Of a stretch of DNA of 19,306 nt, positions 14,686 through 19,306 are shown one piece after another (position 1 is the stretch's first letter; each line of letters starts with the position of its first letter). The stretch is from DASSFZ01 sp036514635 (GTDB lineage: Bacteria; Chloroflexota; Anaerolineae; Fen-1058). The position numbers were made by a program, and so were the translations under genes. The notes below the pieces were generated by a model, which saw only the letters and a program-made list of their open reading frames with translations, was not told the origin of the DNA and did no database searches. The DNA is taken from contig DATBWU010000171.1 of the NCBI GenBank assembly GCA_036514635.1, positions 1-19,306 of the forward strand, in the 5' to 3' direction.

Positions 14686-15873
14686 ATGGTTGAACTCGAG
14701 CTCTCTATCATGCAGAACTCGCAGGATCCGGCCGAGAGCGTGCCATCGCTCGCCGACTTCGAGGCGCGACACAACGTCCGCGTTCGAACCAGTATGATCA
14801 CCGCATGGCCCACGGCCTGGGCCGACCTGGTGAGGATGGCCCTGTACAAGCAGGGAGCCGACGTGTCGCAGGTCGGCTCGACCTGGGTCAGCAACTTCCT
14901 CGCCATGCGCGCACTGCGCCCGTTCACGCCCCGCGAAGCCGCCGAGATGGGCGGCGAATCGGCCTTGCTGCCTGCCGCCTGGCAGAGCCGATCGCCCAGC
15001 GGTGAGCGCGAGATATGGTCTATCCCCTGGCTGACCGACACGCGCGTGCTCTTTTACCGGCGCGACCTGCTGGAACGGGCCGGCGTTGACGAGCAATCCG
15101 CTTTCCGCAGCATGGACGCGCTGGAAGACACACTGCGCCGTCTGCAAGCTAGCGGCGTGACCAGCCCCTGGATCGTGGCGACCGGGCGTAATCTGATCAC
15201 GGTACACAACCTGGCGAGCTGGATCTGGGGCGCGGGCGGTGACTTCGTCAGCGCCGATGGCAAGCGCATCCTGTTCAACCAGAAAGAAGCGCCGGCCGGC
15301 ATACGCGCCTACTTCGCGCTGTATCGCTATATGCCGCCGGGTTCCCTTCGGCGTGAGGAATTTCAGGCCCAGGCTCTGATTCAGCAGGGTCAGGCGGCGG
15401 TGACCATCAGCGGGCCGTGGGAAATTCCGGGGTTTCAGCGGGATCCGATCGCACGGGCCACGGTGGGCGCGGCGCTCGTGCCGGGCATCCCCTTCGTCGG
15501 CGGCTCCAACCTGGTCATCTGGAACCACACGCGACACCCGGAGGCCGCCGTCGAGCTGGTGCGCTTCCTCACCAGCCGGGAAGCACAGATCGCGTACACC
15601 GCGCGAGTCGATCCCCTCCCCACTCGACTCGACGCGCTGAACGCCCCGCGCTTTGCGGATGATCCCCTGTATCGAGTCGCGAGAGATTCCCTGCGAGTGG
15701 GCCGGGCCTTCCCCGCGATCCCGCTGTGGGGCTTGATCGAAGATGGATTGACTGCCGCCTGCGCCTGGATCTGGGCCGACCTGTTAGCCAATCCGGACAT
15801 CGACCTGGACACCGTGATCCGGCAGCATCTCGATCCGCTAGCCAGACGCTTGAACTTGACGCTGAGCGGGTGA
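14686..15873 (+). CDS. Sugar-type ABC solute-binding protein without signal peptide, copy 2
   Basis: A 395-residue close paralogue of copy 1; my hand alignment gives about 48 substitutions (roughly 88% identity) and no gaps. All family stretches are kept: GSTWVSNFLAM, IPWLTDTRVLFYRRDL, WIWGAGGDFVSADG, TISGPWEIPGF, NLVIWNHTRHPEAAVEL. Differences are clustered: residues 35-40 are entirely replaced (VNVLAS to TSMITA), and further clusters fall at about 97-110, at GSLRREEF, and at TARVDPLPTRLDAL, whereas the last third beyond DSLRVGRAF is unchanged. This suggests altered ligand preference, unproven. The start is certain: the upstream in-frame stop is 42 bases before the ATG and no other start lies between, so there is no signal peptide and the protein should be cytoplasmic. 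Confidence 0.87.
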   Translation: MVELELSIMQNSQDPAESVPSLADFEARHNVRVRTSMITAWPTAWADLVRMALYKQGADVSQVGSTWVSNFLAMRALRPFTPREAAEMGGESALLPAAWQSRSPSGEREIWSIPWLTDTRVLFYRRDLLERAGVDEQSAFRSMDALEDTLRRLQASGVTSPWIVATGRNLITVHNLASWIWGAGGDFVSADGKRILFNQKEAPAGIRAYFALYRYMPPGSLRREEFQAQALIQQGQAAVTISGPWEIPGFQRDPIARATVGAALVPGIPFVGGSNLVIWNHTRHPEAAVELVRFLTSREAQIAYTARVDPLPTRLDALNAPRFADDPLYRVARDSLRVGRAFPAIPLWGLIEDGLTAACAWIWADLLANPDIDLDTVIRQHLDPLARRLNLTLSG

Positions 15874-15929
15874 GCGTGTCTCGGCGATGAAACAGTTTCT
15901 TTTCGGCACGAAGCAACGAGGCAAAAGCG
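15874..15929 (+). repeat. 56-base spacer duplicated between binding-protein genes, copy B
   Basis: Second copy of the spacer, two mismatches from 14630-14685 (AGCAACGAGGCAAAAGCG here against AGCAGCGAGGCAGAAGCG). The in-frame TGA at 15888-15890 fixes the start of copy 3. Confidence 0.85.
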
Positions 15930-17126
15930 ATGGTTGAACTTGAACTCTCCGTCATGGTAGACGCGCCGAATCCGGTCGAGAGCCTGCAACCGCTGCTCGA
16001 CCAGTTTGAAGCCCAACACGGTATTCGCGTTCGGGTCACGGTGCTGCCGTGGAAAAACGCCTGGTCCGAACTCGTGAGAGTCGCTCTCTATCGGCACGGG
16101 CCGGACGTGTCGCAAATCGGCTCCACGTGGGTCAGCAATTTCGTCGCCATGCACGCGCTGCGTCCGTTCACGCAGCAGGAACTCGCCGCGATGGGCGGTG
16201 AATCGGCGTTCTTGCCCGCCGCCTGGCAGAGCGGCTCGCCGAGCGGCGAGGCAGACATGTGGGCCGTCCCCTGGCTAACCGACACCCGCATCCTTTACTA
16301 TCGGCGCGACCTGCTGGCGCGGGCCGGCGTTGACGAGCGGACAGCCTTCGGAAGTGCGGATGCGCTGGAACAGACGCTGCGCCGCCTGCAAGCCGGCGGC
16401 GTGAGCGGCCCCTGGTCCGCATCGACGCAGCGCGCCACCACCCACATACACAGCGTGGCGAGCTGGATGTGGGGTGCCGGCGGCGACTTCGTCAGCGCCG
16501 ATGGCAAGCGTATCCTGTTCAATCAGAAAGAAGCGCTGGCCGGCATACGCGCCTACTTCGCCCTGCACCGCTATCTGCCGCCTCAGGCCCGCCATTTGAG
16601 TGACGCTCAGGCCAATGACTTATTCAACCAGGGCCAGGCTGCGGTGATGAGTAGCGGCCCGTGGGAGGCCCGCCTCCTCGAGGCGAACACGGTCGCCCCC
16701 AGCATGGCGACCAACGTCGGTACAGCGCTGGTGCCCGGCACGCCCTTCGTCGGTGGTTCCAACCTCGTCGTCTGGGGCCACACACGCCAGGAGCAGGCAG
16801 CCGTGGAGCTGGTGCGCTTCCTGACGAGCCTGGAAGCGCAGATCGCCTATACCCAGCACATCTATATTCCGCCCGCTCGCCTGAACGCCCTAACTGCTCC
16901 GCACTTCACCGATAATCCGCTCTATCGCGTCTTAGCCGATGCTTTGAGAAAGGGCCGCGCATTTCCGTCGATCCCGTCGTGGGGGCTGCTCGAAGAGGAG
17001 TTGAACGCCGCCTTCTTCCGAATATGGAGCAACGTGTCGGCCGATCCGGACATCGACTTGGACGCCGTGATCGGGGAGCATATCGAACCTCTCGCCTATC
17101 GACTGAAGTCAGCGCTGAGCAGGTAA
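15930..17126 (+). CDS. Sugar-type ABC solute-binding protein without signal peptide, copy 3
   Basis: A 398-residue, more divergent member of the tandem set, with the same fold markers: GSTWVSNFVAMHALRPF, VPWLTDTRILYYRRDLL, WMWGAGGDFVSADG, SSGPWEARLL, NLVVWGHTRQEQAAVEL. It is three residues longer, with a different segment around QARHLSDAQANDLFNQG and LLEANTVAPSMATN. Its N-terminus, with LQPLLDQFEAQHGIRVRV, may be closer to the ancestral form, as copies 1 and 2 look like a later duplication. As in the other copies, a stop 42 bases upstream rules out a signal peptide. A 98-base patch at 16485-16582 is almost identical to copy 1. It is the last gene before a 202-base gap with an inverted repeat that may end the operon. 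Confidence 0.85.
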   Translation: MVELELSVMVDAPNPVESLQPLLDQFEAQHGIRVRVTVLPWKNAWSELVRVALYRHGPDVSQIGSTWVSNFVAMHALRPFTQQELAAMGGESAFLPAAWQSGSPSGEADMWAVPWLTDTRILYYRRDLLARAGVDERTAFGSADALEQTLRRLQAGGVSGPWSASTQRATTHIHSVASWMWGAGGDFVSADGKRILFNQKEALAGIRAYFALHRYLPPQARHLSDAQANDLFNQGQAAVMSSGPWEARLLEANTVAPSMATNVGTALVPGTPFVGGSNLVVWGHTRQEQAAVELVRFLTSLEAQIAYTQHIYIPPARLNALTAPHFTDNPLYRVLADALRKGRAFPSIPSWGLLEEELNAAFFRIWSNVSADPDIDLDAVIGEHIEPLAYRLKSALSR

Positions 17127-17145
17127 CACGGGGAAAACCTCACCC

Positions 17146-17232
17146 GCTCATGTATCGAACAAGTGCAACTGCTCGCCCACCGCGAGGACGCGGGCTATGA
17201 GCAGTACCTCAGCACTTGTTCTGAACATGAGC
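17146..17232. repeat. Long imperfect inverted repeat after the binding-protein array
   Basis: Nested exact pairs lie in register: GCTCATGT (17146-17153) with ACATGAGC (17225-17232); GAACAAGTGC (17157-17166) with GCACTTGTTC (17212-17221); TGCTC (17170-17174) with GAGCA (17199-17203); GCCC (17175-17178) with GGGC (17192-17195). A transcript would form an 87-base hairpin with small internal loops. It could end the upstream operon or be a small non-coding repeat element. No U-tract follows. Confidence 0.7.
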
Positions 17233-17280
17233 CACCTCACCCTCAGCCCCCAGACGGATGCCAGACCCCCAGAGCGGTTG

Positions 17281-17286
17281 TATAAT
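17281..17286 (+). promoter_or_regulatory. Candidate -10 box of the second permease gene
   Basis: An exact TATAAT stands 42 bases before the ATG at 17329, in otherwise GC-rich sequence and just after a putative end-of-operon hairpin. TTG directly precedes it, but there is no convincing -35 box 16-18 bases upstream, so this is a suggestion from the -10 match and position only. Confidence 0.45.
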
Positions 17287-17328
17287 CGACCAGCGAATCC
17301 CTTGGTCCTACCATCGGCCGCCGTTGCC

Positions 17329-19306
17329 ATGCCTGCCACTTCCCTCTTGTCCGCACTGGCGCTTTCCGCCCGGCGTGTTTGGAGCCACCGCCTGCTGATG
17401 CTATGCCTGCTGGCCGGGTTGATCGCCGCCGTCGGCCTGCTGTCGAGCATTCCACTGTACGCCGACGCCGTCCATCACCGCTTGATGCAGGGTCAACTGA
17501 CCGAAGAGGGCACTTACCGTCCGCCGTTCGCTTTCTTGTGGCGATACATTGGCGCGTGGCACGGCGACATCAAGTGGGATGCTTACACTCCAATCGACCA
17601 ATATCTCTCTCAGCAGGCCCCCGCGCTGATCGGGCTGCCTCTGGACATTCAGGCGCGGCACGCACAGACCACCAAGCTCCGTCTCTTCCCGGCAGCCGAA
17701 GCCCAGGCCCCCGCCAGTCGCGAGCCGCTGTTGTGGACGAGCCTGGGCTTCATCAGCGGATTGGCCGACCACGTCCAGTTGATCGAAGGCCAGATTCCCG
17801 GCGATGGCGCACCCGGCGCAGACATCGACGTGCTGATCAGCCAGGCACTCGCCGATCAACTGGGCCTGCAAATCGGCGAGCGGTACGTCCTGTTCGGCCA
17901 GGGACAGGCCCAGGCGCAGATTCCCGTCCGCATCACCGGCGTGTGGCGACCGCTCGACCCGGCCGATCCATTCTGGTTCTATCAGCCCCAGTCTTTCGAC
18001 GAAGTGCTGTTGACCTCCGAGCCGGCGTTCGTCGCCAACGTGCTGCCCGCGCTGGAAGAGCCGGTCGCCGTCGCGGTGTGGTATCAAGTCTTCGACGGCA
18101 GTCGCGCCCGCACGCCGGACGTGCCCCGCCTGCTCGACGGCGTGACGACGGTCGAAGCGCGCGCGACGGCGCTGTTGAACAACACCACGCTCGATGCCTC
18201 GCCCGTCGAAGCCTTGAAGACCTATAGCGAATCGGCCCGCCTGCTCACGCTCGTCTTGACGATCTTCAGCGTGCCGGTGCTGGCACTCGTGCTGTACTTC
18301 GTCGGGCAGATCGCGGCGATGGTTGTGCAGCGCAGCCAGGGCGAAGTGGCGCTCTTGCGCAGTCGGGGCATGACGCGCGGTCAGGTGCTGTTCATCCACC
18401 TGCTGGAAGGTGTGTTGATTGGCAGTGTTGGATGGATGGTCGGTTTGGTGGTCGGGGGTGGGCTGGCGCAGCTGATGGGCCACATGCGCTCATTCCTCGA
18501 TCCATCCATCGGCGCGAGACCGGGCGACGAGCCGTTATTGATCGTCTTTTCGCCGACGGCGCTGTGGCTCGGGCTGGCAGGCGTCGGCCTGGCCGTGGCG
18601 GCTCTGTTGATCCCGGCGCTGGATGCCTCACGCCACACGATCGTCACCTTCAAATGGGAACAGGCGCGAACCCTGCGCCGCCCGCTGTGGCAGCGCTACT
18701 TCCTCGACTTCCTGTTGTTGATTCCTACCGCGTATGGCTGGTATCTACTGAACCAGCAGGGCCGCGTCGCTGTGGCGGGGCGCGGCGATCCATTTTCCAA
18801 TCCACTGCTGTTCCTCGTGCCCGCGCTGTTTTGCTTCTCGCTGGCGCTGCTCGCCATGCGAGTCTTCCCGTGGTTGATGAGCGGGCTGTCCTGGTTGGCC
18901 GATCGATGGCCGAGTGTTGCCTTGCTGATGACACTGCGACAGCTCGCGCGCTCGACGGGGCAATATCTGGGGCCATTGCTGCTCCTGACGGTGACGTTGA
19001 GCCTGGCGACCTTCACCGCGTCGATGGCGGCCACGCTCGATGGGCACTTGCGCGATCAAGTGTATTACCAGGTCGGAGCCGATCTGAACCTGGCCGAGCT
19101 GGGAGAAAGCACCGAATCGCCCGAGCAGCCGACGCCGCCCGGTCAGCCGGCGCCACCCCCGACTGCCCCGCGCGAAGGCGAGCCGCGCTGGCTGTTCTTG
19201 CCGGTGTCCGAGCACTTGCGCGTGAGCGGTGTGAAAGCCGCGACGCGCGTCGGCGACTACACGGCCACGTCGAACATCGGCGGGCGGCAGCAAGCCGGTC
19301 GGTTGC
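17329..19306 (+). CDS. ABC transporter permease with FtsX domains, 5' part
   Basis: An open frame of 659 codons runs from the ATG at 17329 off the right edge. It is paralogous to the permease at 1680-4547 in order and wording: N-terminal membrane segment ending SIPLYADAVHHR (IPLYADATHFR in the other), then FLWRYIGAW (FLFRYAGSR), a DQYLSQ motif in both, a first FtsX domain with coupling sequence GEVALLRSRGMTRGQV, then central segments with FLLLIPTAYGWYLLNQQG and TVTLSLATFTASMAATLDG (SLSAFTASLAQTLDR). Just before the window ends, a proline-rich insert (PTPPGQPAPPPTAP) lies in the second extracytoplasmic domain. The second FtsX domain is cut off. No strong SD is visible; a TTG at 17302 is a possible alternative start. 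Partners and substrate are unknown; ATPases may lie downstream. Confidence 0.88.
   Translation, partial: MPATSLLSALALSARRVWSHRLLMLCLLAGLIAAVGLLSSIPLYADAVHHRLMQGQLTEEGTYRPPFAFLWRYIGAWHGDIKWDAYTPIDQYLSQQAPALIGLPLDIQARHAQTTKLRLFPAAEAQAPASREPLLWTSLGFISGLADHVQLIEGQIPGDGAPGADIDVLISQALADQLGLQIGERYVLFGQGQAQAQIPVRITGVWRPLDPADPFWFYQPQSFDEVLLTSEPAFVANVLPALEEPVAVAVWYQVFDGSRARTPDVPRLLDGVTTVEARATALLNNTTLDASPVEALKTYSESARLLTLVLTIFSVPVLALVLYFVGQIAAMVVQRSQGEVALLRSRGMTRGQVLFIHLLEGVLIGSVGWMVGLVVGGGLAQLMGHMRSFLDPSIGARPGDEPLLIVFSPTALWLGLAGVGLAVAALLIPALDASRHTIVTFKWEQARTLRRPLWQRYFLDFLLLIPTAYGWYLLNQQGRVAVAGRGDPFSNPLLFLVPALFCFSLALLAMRVFPWLMSGLSWLADRWPSVALLMTLRQLARSTGQYLGPLLLLTVTLSLATFTASMAATLDGHLRDQVYYQVGADLNLAELGESTESPEQPTPPGQPAPPPTAPREGEPRWLFLPVSEHLRVSGVKAATRVGDYTATSNIGGRQQAGRL

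Noticed and set aside
14146..15537. Long minus-strand open frame (463 codons) across binding-protein copies 1 and 2, with a similar one at 13433-14293
   Set aside because: The repetition of the same wording simply reflects the duplicated + strand genes; composition is Arg/Gly-rich and no family is recognised.
14630..17126. CRISPR-like or phase-variable repeat interpretation of the repeated spacers
   Set aside because: Only two 56-base spacers exist, as part of a gene-sized duplication; no short regularly spaced repeats are present.

Overview
The window is GC-rich (about 60% by eye) and compact, with every recognisable gene on the + strand. The gene content fits a Chloroflexota bacterium, probably Anaerolineae-like: GH94 phosphorylases, MacA/FtsX-type ABC genes with unusually large double permeases, an ABC ATPase with an AbrB-like tail, and junctions filled with interspersed inverted-repeat sequences. 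The taxonomic call is inference from style; there is no rRNA or other phylogenetic marker here.

Layout. Bases 1-398 are the 3' end of a GH94 (cellobiose phosphorylase type) gene. Bases 509-6529 encode an ABC system: a lipoprotein adaptor of the HlyD/MacA kind, a 955-residue permease with two FtsX domains, an ATPase with a C-terminal AbrB-like domain, and a second ATPase overlapping the first by 4 bases. Bases 6645-13436 hold a beta-glucoside block: a lipoprotein GH3 glucosidase (outside the membrane), a complete GH94 phosphorylase of a different subtype from the first, a DUF4380/mutarotase-like protein, and a GH1 beta-glucosidase (the last three predicted cytoplasmic). Bases 13442-17126 hold three tandem paralogues of sugar-type ABC solute-binding proteins, all without a signal peptide, repeating with an exact 1244-base period. 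After a 202-base gap with a long inverted repeat and a TATAAT box, a second FtsX-type permease paralogous to the first begins at 17329 and runs off the window.

How the genes may work together (inference): GH3 trims beta-glucan or cello-oligosaccharides at the cell surface; imported oligosaccharides are cleaved inside by GH94 (with phosphate, giving glucose 1-phosphate) and GH1 (with water), and the DUF4380 protein may act on sugar anomers. No MalF/MalG-type sugar permease is in the window, so the three cytosolic binding proteins have no visible transport partner; they are the most unusual element here. Differences between copies 1 and 2 are clustered, including six consecutive replaced residues, and a patch in copy 1 matches copy 3 better than copy 2, suggesting both diversification and gene conversion.

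Non-coding space is small (no gap above 300 bases) and is largely occupied by inverted repeats, including a MITE-like element that appears to be nested inside another repeat with a 3-base target duplication.
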